Below, one piece after another: positions 13,055 to 23,883 of a stretch of DNA of 64,000 nucleotides. The stretch covers positions 3,162,001 to 3,226,000 of the forward strand of contig CM071591.1 of the NCBI GenBank assembly GCA_036429605.1, read 5' to 3'. The notes under the pieces were generated by a model that had not been told where the DNA came from, did no database searches, and saw only the letters and a list, made by a program, of their open reading frames with translations. Position numbers and translations under genes: made by a program. Position 1 is the stretch's first letter. Each line of letters begins with the position of its first letter. This DNA comes from Cladobotryum mycophilum. Its lineage: Eukaryota; Ascomycota; Sordariomycetes; Hypocreales; Hypocreaceae.

Positions 13055-13453
13055 ATGTCTGTCGCAAACGCCACCCTTCGCGTCGCCCGACCATCCGACA
13101 ACATCGATGCGCTCATCCCCTTTTATAGAGATGGTCTAGGCCTCGAGCTTCTCTTCCGCTTTGATCAACACGAGGGCTTTGATGGGATCATGCTCGGACA
13201 CAAAGGCCTGGGATACCATCTCGAGTTCACGACCAAGACGGGCCACTCTGTTGGCCGCGCACCAACGCCAGACAATCTGCTCGTCTTTTATTTACCAACC
13301 ACCGAGGAGTATGATGCGGCTGTGGCGCGTATGGAGAAGCTCGGGGTTGTAGCTGTGCAGAGCTTCAACCCTTACTGGGACCGATATGGCAAGACGTTTG
13401 AGGACCCTGACGGCTATCGCATTGTGTTGGTCAGCTCGCCGTCTCCATTCTAA
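13055..13453 (+). CDS. VOC-superfamily (glyoxalase/bleomycin-resistance fold) protein, YycE-like
   Basis: Small single-exon protein of 132 aa. The sequence shows the features of one vicinal-oxygen-chelate domain pair: an N-terminal strand followed by the DALIPFYRDGLGLELL helix region, a central YHLEFT motif with a candidate metal-ligand Glu, RAPTPDNLLVFYLP in the middle, and the C-terminal FEDPDGYRIVL motif typical of the superfamily. From memory it most resembles the small bacterial-type YycE group, whose substrate is not established. The ATG at 13055 is preferred over an upstream in-frame ATG at 12875 because the extra 60 residues are not domain-like. It is isolated, with no cluster around it. 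The fold assignment is solid; the reaction is unknown. Confidence 0.85.
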   Translation: MSVANATLRVARPSDNIDALIPFYRDGLGLELLFRFDQHEGFDGIMLGHKGLGYHLEFTTKTGHSVGRAPTPDNLLVFYLPTTEEYDAAVARMEKLGVVAVQSFNPYWDRYGKTFEDPDGYRIVLVSSPSPF

Positions 13454-14917
13454 GATGACGGGTTCTTCTAGTATAGAAGGATACACATGATGAATTTTAA
13501 GGATCACTTTTCTAATGAAACGTTGCGGGCAGGAGTTTGACATTCAAGAATCCCTTGTTCAATATCATTGAGGTTTGAAGACGGTGCTTATGGGGGTGTG
13601 AAGTTAGGCCACGTGAAACATTCTCTGCATCATCCTAGCTCATGGATCTCGCTACAAGTCGTATTTAACCAAATTGTTTTTTTGTTGAGAACGGTGTGTG
13701 GTGTGTGCAACGAGATCGATGAGTTCGTGGGGTTTGTAAGCCACAGCACGAGTTTTGCTCAGATTGCATTGCCGATCTAGGTATCCGTCTCTCCTTTACC
13801 CCAGCATAAAGATTGATGGGACGAGATCCGTCGGGCGTTTTTTTGTTATTTAATTTTTCCTGAATGCAACGCTGAAGAAAAAGAGAGAGAGAGGGAGAGA
13901 AAAAAGGCACCATCTCACCCTGCGAGTAGCAGTAGTATTTGCAGTAGTAGTAGGGCTTGGCTCGGGAACTACGAGAGTTGCGGAGAACCCGCAATTGGCT
14001 GGCTAAATATTCAATGGCATTATGCAATGCAATTCTGTGAAGGATAAAAAAAAGGCCCCTTTGCTGGTTCGAATGTAAGTTGATGAGATGCAACGGAATG
14101 CACTACGTGGCCTCTTGTTGCTTGTGCTTCGTAGCACTTCCTGTGGATCTCTTCTCCTCTGACTCTGCATCATCGTCGTCGTCTTTGTTCTTCTTCTTTC
14201 GCCTTTGCAAGACAGAAACGAAAAAGGCAACAGGACCAGGCAGCTTCGCCCCCTAGTTGAAATGTCTCGGCCTCATATTTCTTCTCCAAAGTTCCTTTCA
14301 AGTTGTAGCACGTTTTTCGTTATTCGAATTGTGGAATTTGCCGTGACTTTGTGGGGTGTGTGCCTTTTTTCCCTCTCTCTTTGTTCGTACATAGCGTAGC
14401 ACTGGGGTTCCCTCGATCGCCAGGGGGCGTTCCGGAGAATTAGGACTTTCAACAACGGAGAATCTTATGTGAGGCGAAACAATGCGAGCAAGAAAAAAAA
14501 ATGATGAAAAATTCCATGATGGCCCCCCTCCCCCTACCTCCCCAGCTCGCCCCCAGACGAGGCCATGCCCCAAAGGGGAACGGGTTGGGGTCCAAAATTT
14601 GAGGGTGACGGTGCTAGGAGAAAAGAAAATTCAGTTGAAGTAAAACAAAGCAAAATTGGATAGGAAAATGGTCCATGCGTGGACAGAATCTGGCCGGCAA
14701 AGGAAGATGCGCGATGTGATGCTGTATCGAGATTTTCCGTCTCACCAAAGGTACACGGAGTAGGTACAATGAGACATGTATCCGTACCAAGTATCCATTT
14801 CGATATCTCGAATCACGTGACTTGGCGTAAACACTTTCCGCGTCTGAGACCGCTCCGCACCGTGTTCGTCACACTCCGCCGGTCACGCCCGAGACGAGGC
14901 TTCACCAAGTATGGAGG
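13454..14917. other. Intergenic spacer
   Basis: About 1.5 kb between the VOC gene and the Rad55-like gene. I see no convincing exon; the short frames are low-complexity. The last few hundred bases are presumably the promoter of the recombination gene. Confidence 0.6.
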
Positions 14918-16570
14918 ATGGATTATCATGCCATTCATGGACACGATATAGCGAGTTTTGATACACCGAGCACACGTGAGTCTTTGCCCAAAGGAGGCCT
15001 CGCCTGGAAAGTTTGCCAAAACAAAAAAAAGTCCATCAGACTGACCAGCCATTACGTAGACCGACTACCCACAATTGCTGCTTCACAAGCCCTTGATGAG
15101 CTGAAGGATGACCATGCTGTGCACATATCGACGGGTATAGATGCCCTCGACAAGGCTTTGCTGAGCTTCGAACCTGTTGATTCACAGGAATCTGCGTTGA
15201 ATGGTGGTATTAAGCGCGGACAAGTGACTGAAGTCTGGGGACCCCCTGGCTGTGGTAAAACTGCTCTTGGGTGAGATTGTGTTTTTTTTTTTTAATTTTC
15301 TATTTCTCCGCGCAGTTTACAGGGACCTCGCGAGTATTGACATGAAATTGGAAGGATTCAGTTAGCTGCAAACACTCTGAGTGATGGCCATGATGTGGTC
15401 TGGGTAGGTCTGTTCATCAATTTTGGGCTATGCAAGTCGTCTCATTGTGCTAACTGGACTGACCGATAACCGTGTGATTCTCTAGATTGCTTCCAAAGAG
15501 TCCAGAACCAAAGAATATCTAATGCTCTTCAAAATGTAAAGGAGTCACGCAATCCCGATGCAGGAGATGCTGCTTCGCATGATGTGGAGACCGGCACCTT
15601 CACGCAGTATTCCTGCTTTGCGTTGCCTCACCTCCTCGCCTTGATATCGCGGCCTACGACGACATCTATTCCGACAAATGTCTCTCTCATTGTTATCAGC
15701 TCTTTATCGGCCCTAATTAACACAGCTCTCCCCAGATCCCTAGATGGGAAGGCGACTTCCAGGCCGCCGACCAAAGGTGCGTTTGTTATCTTTTCCCCGT
15801 GCTTTTTGTATTATCCGCCCTTTTTCACACTTTCCTCTTCAGGTCCAACGCCCTCCGCAAAACGATTGCAGGGGTTGCAGTTCATCATCAATGCACTCCA
15901 GAAACTAGCTGCTACGAGAAATCTCGCCGTGGTGCTTCTCTCGCAATGCGCAACTAGAATGCAGTCCGAGCAAGGGGCAACGCTCGTGCCAGCCATAAAC
16001 GCCACCGTGTGGGAGCAAGGCGTGTCTACGAGGCTGGTGCTGTTCAGGGACTGGACTTGGCACGACAAAAAGTCTACGAGCGTCTTCTTGGCGGGGCTCC
16101 AGAAGATTGACGGGAGAGCCGCGCAGGAAGCTATCGAGCACGTTTCCGCGTTTAAAGTTGAGGTTGTGAGTTACATCGTTGCTTGATTACATCTCGGCAC
16201 TTGGCTGACTAGACCGGGGTAGACGGGGATATCTGGTGTCCACTACGAGGCTACGCATCCTTCTTACATGGATGAGGTGGCAACTATTAGACGGAGGCCA
16301 AAGAGAAAGCGGGGACAATCCGGACTAGAGGTTCCTGACAGCGAGGATGACGAGGATTATGGATGGGCGGATGAAGATGAAGATGCACTACCACCGCCAC
16401 CATCTCAGTGGCAGGGAAGTGAGGATCTAATTCTTGGCCAAGATGTTGGCTTGAGCGAGGACGAGGAGCCGGAGGAGCCGTATGATGATGATGATGATGG
16501 TGGTGGTGATGATGAGGTCGGGGACGAACACCGAAGTAGTAACGAGACGGATAGCCAAGGTTCGGGTTAA
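14918..16570 (+). CDS. Rad55-like RecA-family recombination protein
   Basis: Predicted Rad51 paralogue acting in homologous recombination repair, where Rad55/Rad57-type proteins assist Rad51 filament assembly. Proposed exons: 14918-14975, 15060-15270, 15355-15407, 15486-15776, 15843-16165 and 16223-16570; all junctions are GT-AG and keep the frame. Exon 2 encodes the Walker A loop GPPGCGKTALG, exon 3 the helix QLAANTLSDG, exon 4 a hydrophobic Walker-B-like strand SLIVISSLSAL, and exon 5 a core containing LSQCATRM. The tail (exon 6) has a basic RRRPKRKRG patch followed by a strongly acidic, Asp-rich C-terminus. The Asp usually ending the Walker B strand is Ser here. The 66-nt fourth intron lacks in-frame stops and is divisible by three. 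Assignment to Rad55 rather than another paralogue is inferred from the overall pattern. Confidence 0.8.
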
Positions 16571-19500
16571 GCGCCGGCAAAGCACCGAATATTGACACCG
16601 AGATGGACTGACAATGGCTCCGCCTCTCCACTGTACCGGGCCCCTGCCCAGCCCGTGTGCATCTGCATAGGATCTTGGCATCGAATCTAGACAAGGCGTT
16701 TTATGAGGTAGAGCCACGGGGATTACCGCCCAGGAACGGCTAGGCCTGCTCATAGAGTCATGGAATGGGAGATAAACTGACAAGGTGGCTGGCCCTGACT
16801 GTAACAAACGGATGAGTTCGCCGTTCGGTCAGGAACTATTACCCCGATATAGACCGTTAAAACCACCTCGTCCACCTCGTCCCTTGCTCTTTGGTCGGCG
16901 GAATGTCGGTTCTGCTCTGAAGATGGGTTTTCTTTGGGGGGATCCGGGTCGGCCAAACCCGAAGTCCTATTCTAGAAGCGCGTTCGTCATCATACGGATT
17001 ATTACCTGGAACTTAAACTCGCCCGTTTTTTCTTCTTTCTTTTCTTCTTTCTGCTTGTCTCGCCCCAACCCTCGTCTCGTCTCTTGGCACCTGCACCGTT
17101 CCCACGTCGTCGCCGTTCCCGCAATCTTCTGGAAGCAGTCTGGAAGGGGGAAGAAGAAGAAAATTCTTCTCTCTTAGTATCATGGACCGTGCGATTCATT
17201 AGGGCGCCCCACTGACATCCAGGGATCTGACGAGAGGGAAGATGGCGCGTACCATGTCATGGAATGATTCGGTCAGAGAAAAATTGAAGGGGGACTCTTC
17301 TGCCACTTCAATGTACCTGTGGGGAAAAGGTACATTGATGAGATGGGATGATGGAAATGGAGCCCTTTTGCCAATTTTTCTTTTTCCCGATCTGTCTCCA
17401 CGTTTTTGGCGGTTACAGACACGCCTCATACGTCGTGGGAGCCTTGGAAAAGTGGAATGAATGTCCCTGTTGGGACTGCAATTTGTTGGTTCCCTAGCTG
17501 TGGCGGCAAATTATTGAAGTGATATGATTGACAGATTGCAGTAGCAGAAAGGGAGAGAACATGATGTGACTTGTCCTGTTGCAGTCACGCACGCCCATTG
17601 CCACATGTCAGTCTACGTGTACGAGAGGGATCTTTTTTATACTTTTTTTTACGAGCGGCAGGCATATGTGAGCCTCTCCCAGCACAAAGTGCAGCACGTA
17701 TCTGAGACCGCTTCCATCACACAGGGCGCGTGCATAAGAGATGATTCATGGGGGTGAGATTTATGCGTATGCGTACCTTGCAGGAAGAAGGAAAACCTCC
17801 TCTCTCTCGCGGCACTCGCTGAGTGAGTTCTGGGTCCCGAAACGAGTCCCGAACAAATTTCAGTGGCGGAATCTTGCAGGAGAAATTGAATCCCCCAGAC
17901 GGCGGAGCTATTATTTTGGTAGCGACAATAATAATAATAATACGGATACTGTCTATGGAGTGCGTATGGTGGTACGTACGGGGAGGTCTAGGCATCCGAG
18001 CTCACTATTCAAACGTTTCTTATCAAAAAGAAACCTATCGAGCGCTCGCTTCGGTAAACAATGAACAGGAAATGTGGATCACGAAAATGGGATAAATGGA
18101 CCAACGGCGTGACAGTCGGTTCCGAGACGGTGCATCCCGTCCAACTGCCAGCTAGCCAGCTTGCCAGCGTGCCAGCGTGCCAGCGTGCCAGCGTATCAAA
18201 CGTGCGAGCTTTCTTAGGATCGACAACTAACAAAATGTTGGCGTTGGCTGTTTGGCAATGCAATCTTGTTGTGTGTTGAATTGAAAGGATCCTTGCGCGG
18301 CACTTGGCCCAGCCAGCCATGGGAGAGAGATTGCTCGAACCATTGACACAGTTTCTACGACCAACACTGAACCTGCGTCTAATGCGACTAAAGTGAACGT
18401 TACGATTGTTGGCCGTCGCCAAGCACGGAGGGCGACCTTTGGGAATGTTACTGGTTGGTTGGGTTGGTTGCCTGCATGGAAGGATTAATGCAGCGCGGAT
18501 GTTTTATTTCCTCCGCAAAATCTACGATTGCTACCTTGCGTTTCCCCCTCCCCCCGAGGGAATGCAAGTGAAGGGAGCTCCGGAAATGTACGATACTGCG
18601 CTGACTCCCCATGTTCTTGGACCTGCAACCGACCGGATTTGGATTGTCAGGATTGTCATCTCTCTTTTCTCCTTTTTGCGTGTGTGAAAAACAAGGAAAA
18701 GGAAAAAAAACGTGCTGGTTAGCGAATGGCTTAGCAAAGAAAAGCCCGGCTTGATTCTCCCGGGGGGAAGACATGGGGATTGAGCAGGGGACGGGGGACG
18801 GAGGACGGGGGGCCCATGGGGTGACCCTGCATCGGAAGCACCATATGCGTATCCGGAAGGGTGACAAAGCTGGGGTCAAAGGGGGCAAAGCACGAGAAGG
18901 AAAGAAAAAAAAACCAAGGAAATCAAGAAAAGAAACGATACGGGGGGATTGAGGGAGGGCCCCGGGGATCCAACATCGTCCGATCGGGCTGAGAAGAGAC
19001 AATGCGAGTGATTATTGACAAGATTGGCATGGGTAGGATGGATAAATGGAGGGAGGGAGGGGGGTTTATGGGGGATTGGGTTGCATTTTTGGTTACCTAT
19101 TGTGACCCTGGGCAGGGGCAATGGCTTTCGTGTGTATGTACACGTAGCCGAGAGGAGAGAGGAGGAGGAGGGGAGTATTGAAACGAGTGGAGCGGGATGT
19201 TTCCGGTCTGGAAGCGAGGCCTCTTTTCTCATGATTCATGATTCATGATTGTGAGGTTTCGTGATGAGGTGTGACTACGTGATATCACTGCGTGAGCAAG
19301 GGTTTGACTTGGTCCTCAAGACTGGACGTTGAGCCGCCGTGAAAGTGCCGAGCATTAATGGGGGTTTGAAAGTGGAAACGGGATTTCATAATCATTGTTC
19401 TCTCATCCCTTCGTGTTTTAGAACGTTGCATGTGCATAACTAATCTATAATGCTGCCTTGGCCAAGGCAGAGGGGATTACACACCCTCAAAAGTGAGATA

Positions 19501-19708
19501 TGTGGAGGCTAATACTCTATGCTCTCCTCATGCTCTCATAAGATGCCATCCCAAAACATGAGTCAACGGCCCTTTTTCTCGCTTCCTTCAACTCCATAGA
19601 CTACTAAGCATGTAATACAAAGGGCGTAACGGGGGGTTTGCTCTCTCTCTTTCTCTCTTTCTCTCTCATCAAGTGAGCAGTCAACTCGTATGTGTGTGTT
19701 TTTCTTCC
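16571..19708. other. Intergenic spacer
   Basis: About 3.1 kb with no recognised gene. The longest frame (minus, 18448-19002) is Pro/Ser/Phe-rich and looks non-coding. A CCAGCGTG octamer tandem lies near 18163-18195. The right-hand part is the 3' side of the 169-aa hypothetical gene. Confidence 0.55.
18163..18195. repeat. CCAGCGTG octamer tandem
   Basis: About four tandem copies of an 8-nt unit, flanked by degenerate CCAGC repeats, in intergenic DNA. Confidence 0.75.
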
Positions 19709-20218
19709 TCAATGCGAGTAATAACTCGGAGGGCTTGGCTCAGCAAAGACATAGGTCGCTCTGAGGTAGCACAGCACCTCGTACACGGCCTTTGTGATCT
19801 CAACAGCCCTCTTCTTCCAGTCCGACTCGGACCACAGGTACCTCAGCATGTTGTCCTGCACCACCGTGACGATGAAGCGCACATAGTGGTCCTCGGGCGC
19901 CCAGCCCGTCTTGTCCGGGTGGTAGACCAGGAACTTTTGCGAGCGCGAGTTGATGGCGTCTTTCGCGGCCTGCGCCGTCTTGGACTTGTCCGGCTCCGTC
20001 TCCGGCCCCGGCTGCGGCGCGCCGGGCGCAGGCGTCTTGGTCGCGAGGTAGTCCCTGTGGAACTCGGCCCAGGAGCCGCGGACGAGGGCGCCGTGGAGCC
20101 ATTCCTGGAACTTGGGGCTGTCCTTGAAGGGGAGGAGTTCGAGGATGAGGCGCTCGTGTTGGGCGGCGAGGTGGGCAGAGCCGCTCATCAGCATGGGGTT
20201 AGTGGGAGGGGGGCCCAT
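19709..20218 (-). CDS. Hypothetical protein, 169 aa
   Basis: I do not recognise a family. The single-exon frame encodes 169 aa from the ATG at 20218 (MGPPPTNP). It has a helical N-terminal half (HLAAQHERLILELLPF), a Pro/Gly/Glu-rich linker around residues 75-90 and a compact C-terminal half rich in aromatic residues (FLVYHPDK, DHYVRFIVTVVQDNML, YLWSESDWKK, AVYEVLCYLRATYVF). The balanced amino-acid composition, amphipathic helices and an intact C6 run just after the start codon argue that it is coding. The frame could extend upstream to about 20344, but those residues are low-complexity. There is no signal peptide or membrane segment. An HPDK tetrapeptide is present, but the context does not look like a J domain. 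No function is proposed. Confidence 0.7.
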   Translation of the reverse strand: MGPPPTNPMLMSGSAHLAAQHERLILELLPFKDSPKFQEWLHGALVRGSWAEFHRDYLATKTPAPGAPQPGPETEPDKSKTAQAAKDAINSRSQKFLVYHPDKTGWAPEDHYVRFIVTVVQDNMLRYLWSESDWKKRAVEITKAVYEVLCYLRATYVFAEPSPPSYYSH

Positions 20219-22616
20219 GGTGATGATGGTGTTGGAGTTGATGTTGGTACTGTTGATGCTGGCGTTTATATGTGGATGGAGGGAGATGGTTGATTGGAGG
20301 CGGTGATACCTTGCGGCAAATATGCGAGGACTGGGGAGACACATGAAGCAGAAGAAGAAGAAGAAGAAGGAGATGTTTGAGTGTTGATTTACATGAATCT
20401 ATATATTCCTGTGTAATCACACTTGTAAGGGGGAATCTATCGATACCTAGGTAGTCTGAGGCAGCCAACATTTTGTTATATGCTTGAAGAGCTCATCCCT
20501 CGCGTTGGAGTTACCAGAGTGAGGTTAGTTTCCTCCCTCTCCTCCTTCTTTTTCCTTTTTTGGGCTGCCTCACAAACGCCCATATGAATCCGTCGTTGGA
20601 TTGGATTTCCGGCCAAGGCCTATTTTGGTGCGCTGGGGTAGAAGGAAAAGGATGCCTAGTGAGGCGGAGCTGAGCGAATCAACGGCTTGCCGACTTCACG
20701 GGACTTACGAATACACTTACGCGTTCCGAAGCGCTGGGGTGGCAGAGTGAGCTATACCCCCCAAAAAAAGGGAAATTCAAGTCTTTGTTATGGGAAATTA
20801 GGCTGCTGTTTTAAGGAAGTTTAATGAATGAGGATGGAGGAGAGTTTTGATGTGAAGTGGGGATGGGAAGTGGGCTGGGGGATGAAGGATGCAGTAATTG
20901 AATGGTTGGTGCTGGTGCTGGTGCTGGTGCTGAACGAAGCAAGGCGGAGCTGGTATATATAACTACTTTTAATTATATGGAAATAGTCGAGTTAAATGTG
21001 TTAAAATAGAAGAAGTGGCTGTGAAACATACAGTTAGTCAATGAGCACTCGGTTGTATAGACGAACGGTGATTTGGATCATCAGACAAAATTGGGGAGAT
21101 ACAAATGGATGGAATCGTACTATAGCAATCTTTTCAGCGTCATGTTTAACCAAGTAGAATGAACGTAGTCTCTATGGCAGGAGGAATACTATTTCGTGGA
21201 ATTTCACTGACCGTGAGTGATATCGTCCTCAACCCCTCCAATTTTTGGATTTTTCAACAACACCACACTGAACGGCTGAGTTCCTTTTTATATAGATGGA
21301 TAAAGCTGTATCTAGATGCCTTTTGTATGTCTAGCCCATTGCAATAAAGAGATTGAATACTTATCTTTGACCGCGGAATGCTGCCTAAAGGTAGAAAGGA
21401 AGAACTTCAGGAGAGTACTAGTCATCTCATTAGCGACTAACCTACACCTCACAAGACAGCGGTTGGAGGGTGATAAACTAATGACTTGACCTTAAAATGC
21501 CTTTCATTTAAAGGAAGTTAAATCTTTGGCTAACTTCTTGTCAGCTTAGGGCGACATCGCGGCAGAAGCGTAGATAAGATGTACGTCTCGTGGTCGATAC
21601 TGATGGTGTTGTTGGCGAAGAGATATTTCTCTGGGGATAGTTTACCAGCTGTGTTGGGTGTGGCAAGTTACTCGTACCGAGTCAAAGAGGTTTCTGGGCG
21701 TTTAAGCATTCGCAGGAATGGCGATGTAAAGTATATTAATTGAGATGATGGTTTGTTTAAGCCGGTTTGTCTTATCGAGACCATGACTCTATCGAGCCAG
21801 GTGACATATCAACACTGGACGATTAGCTGCTCTAAGAATAGAAGATCCAGCATATCCTGATTAAAATAGATTACTAACACCGAGGGCTGACTGAAGTACA
21901 CTGAGAAGTAAAGAAGTTTTGTCACTGCAAAAACCAGAAGCAACCCCCCCTAAAGAAAGCAGTAACGGCACTCAGCAACAGGCCATAATCACTACCCAGT
22001 CGTTCAAATCTTCACAGCTGATCTTGTGACTCGAAAACAGGGATAAGATACCTGGTAACAACGTTCAAAGTTGGATGGACAGCAGGCCTTGCCGTTTAGC
22101 AAAGAAAGACAGTTCATCAGCCATGAGGATTACAACATAAGAATAACGAACCAAGACGTCTTCAACATCACATAAACGCTACAGCATAATGGAAAGGAAT
22201 TAAGACGTTAGATGCCCACCCTGGAGCGATTATTGATGCCTTGTTTGGGTGTCAATAGCTAGTCAATATGAAAACCGACGTTATCGAGTCATTTGGAGAC
22301 GAACATCAACTTCTCTTCCCGTATGCTCACGAGACATCTCACCGTCACACCACTAGGAGAGAAAGAGGATTGCTTTTTGCCGACGGCGAAGTTGAAAATA
22401 AAGGCAAGGCAAGGATAACTAGAGGTTGTTGGAACCAGACGTTGGCTTGGTGGTATTCTTGATCAAACGCAAAGGAGCTGCTCAGTGAAGCTAAAGATGA
22501 TTCACCAACTCACCAAACGATCAACATATATATATCGACAAGGCAGAGTCTTGCTCCCCAATGCTCTCAATGTCATGCCCGAATCAACTATTGTACACAG
22601 TATCCATGGTATTCCA
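20219..22616. other. Intergenic spacer, AT-richer
   Basis: About 2.4 kb without a convincing gene: the upstream region of the 169-aa gene followed by AT-richer DNA down to the tim21 stop. A GGTGCT hexamer repeat lies near 20907-20932. The few open frames are under 80 codons and lack splice partners. Confidence 0.55.
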
Positions 22617-23549
22617 TCACCATTTAACGCCAAAAAAGCTCAGCTGCTTCGTTCCATTTCTCGAAGCAGTGTCTGCATTTTCGAGATAGATCCTCTCATG
22701 CCCTTGGACATCTAGAAACAAGTATTTGTATTCGTAATCATCATACCCACGCCACTTAATCATGTGAAGTTGCGCCATTCCGTTGGCGAGTGGACCTTCA
22801 ACCTGGGCTCCATTAGTATGCTGTGAGTTTTTGCGCTGCAAGCCATCACTCACGTAAAAGTGCATTATAATATGGTGGTTTCCCTGCGGATCCGTCCTCT
22901 CGGAGGAGCTTGGAGCTATCAGCATATGCCATTCTCGAACGTGCGCTTGGTAACATACGATACAGGACGCGCTCTCCTCCATTTGTTAAATGTTTCGTCT
23001 CCATGCGCACTGATTTTCCTGGCATCACCCAGTAGCTCTAGGCATCTGTGGTCTTTCTTGATCTTGTCGACGGCTCGATTGAATTGCGATATTTTGCTGT
23101 CCGGAGAAAACACATCCGTCCAGAGAAAGTATGCGACGGTGCCCTAGAGATGTATCAGCTCCCCATACCTAGACTGCAGAAGCTTGACGAATACGGCAAC
23201 GTACAGTGAGCACGACACCCACAATGACCATGCCGAAATTGAATGTCTGTTGTGTCGCCCTTCCAGCCTTTTCCGCTACTGAAAGCTCGCTCCACGGAAC
23301 GAACCCACTGTCGTTGAAGGGAGTTACACTTCGTCGTTTTGACCCCGCCGAGGGGGAGCTCCCGCTGTGTTCTGGGTGGCATAGGCTCGAGACAGTAGAA
23401 ACGATCGGGCAGGGCGCGCAGCCCATCGATTCGTCGCAGGCCGGAGTGCGAGGAGGGGATTTGACGGTTTCATCACGGCGGTTGTTCGGCTTCCATTTTA
23501 CCAGGAACGATGTCCTGATAATGAGGAACAAGAATTTGGAAATCAACAC
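22617..23549 (-). CDS. tim21: Mitochondrial inner-membrane translocase subunit Tim21 (5' end unresolved)
   Basis: Tim21 tethers the TIM23 presequence translocase to the outer-membrane TOM complex and to respiratory supercomplexes. Proposed exons, 5' to 3': about 23549-23205, 23143-22959, 22908-22854 and 22802-22617, with introns of 61, 50 and 51 nt that restore one frame. Tim21 hallmarks are clear: SELSVAEKAGRATQQTF before a single membrane segment (FNFGMVIVGVVLTGTVAYFLW), then the intermembrane-space domain with DVFSPDSK, FNRAVDKIK, KWRRARP, IIMHFYVEGP and EYKYLFLDVQGHERIYLEN. The N-terminal presequence is not settled. An ATG at 23712 begins another frame that would need one more splice, and the frame used here has no ATG before an internal Met well downstream of 23549. 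The gene lies head-to-head with glo3. Confidence 0.9.
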
Positions 23550-23883
23550 TAGACCATGGAATCAGTAGCATGGAGAGAACTGTTAGTAGGATAGCTCCAA
23601 GTTCGAAATGCTTAGCTGACACACCGCCCGCGGCAGAAAGACAGAGTGGGGAGATTGACTTGGCCCAAAAACAGTTAGTGGCCCTGATATGCCACTTTAC
23701 CGTATCGCCCATCTCATCGTAGGTAGATTCTCCTGAATCGACCCAACTCCATCCAAAGACCCTCTCTCTCTACCTTGGTCTACCCCTGACATAGCCAGTC
23801 ACCACAGGGACCTTCAAGTTGCGACTCTACCACGCCTAGGTTACATCTCTTGGATCAGCTACGACAGATACAACCCGACAAAA

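Noticed and set aside
18448..19002. 184-codon frame on the minus strand
   Set aside because: Pro/Ser/Phe-rich translation of purine-rich DNA; no conserved-looking segment.
19709..20218. J-domain suggested by an HPDK tetrapeptide
   Set aside because: The surrounding residues do not form the helix II-HPD-helix III pattern of DnaJ proteins.
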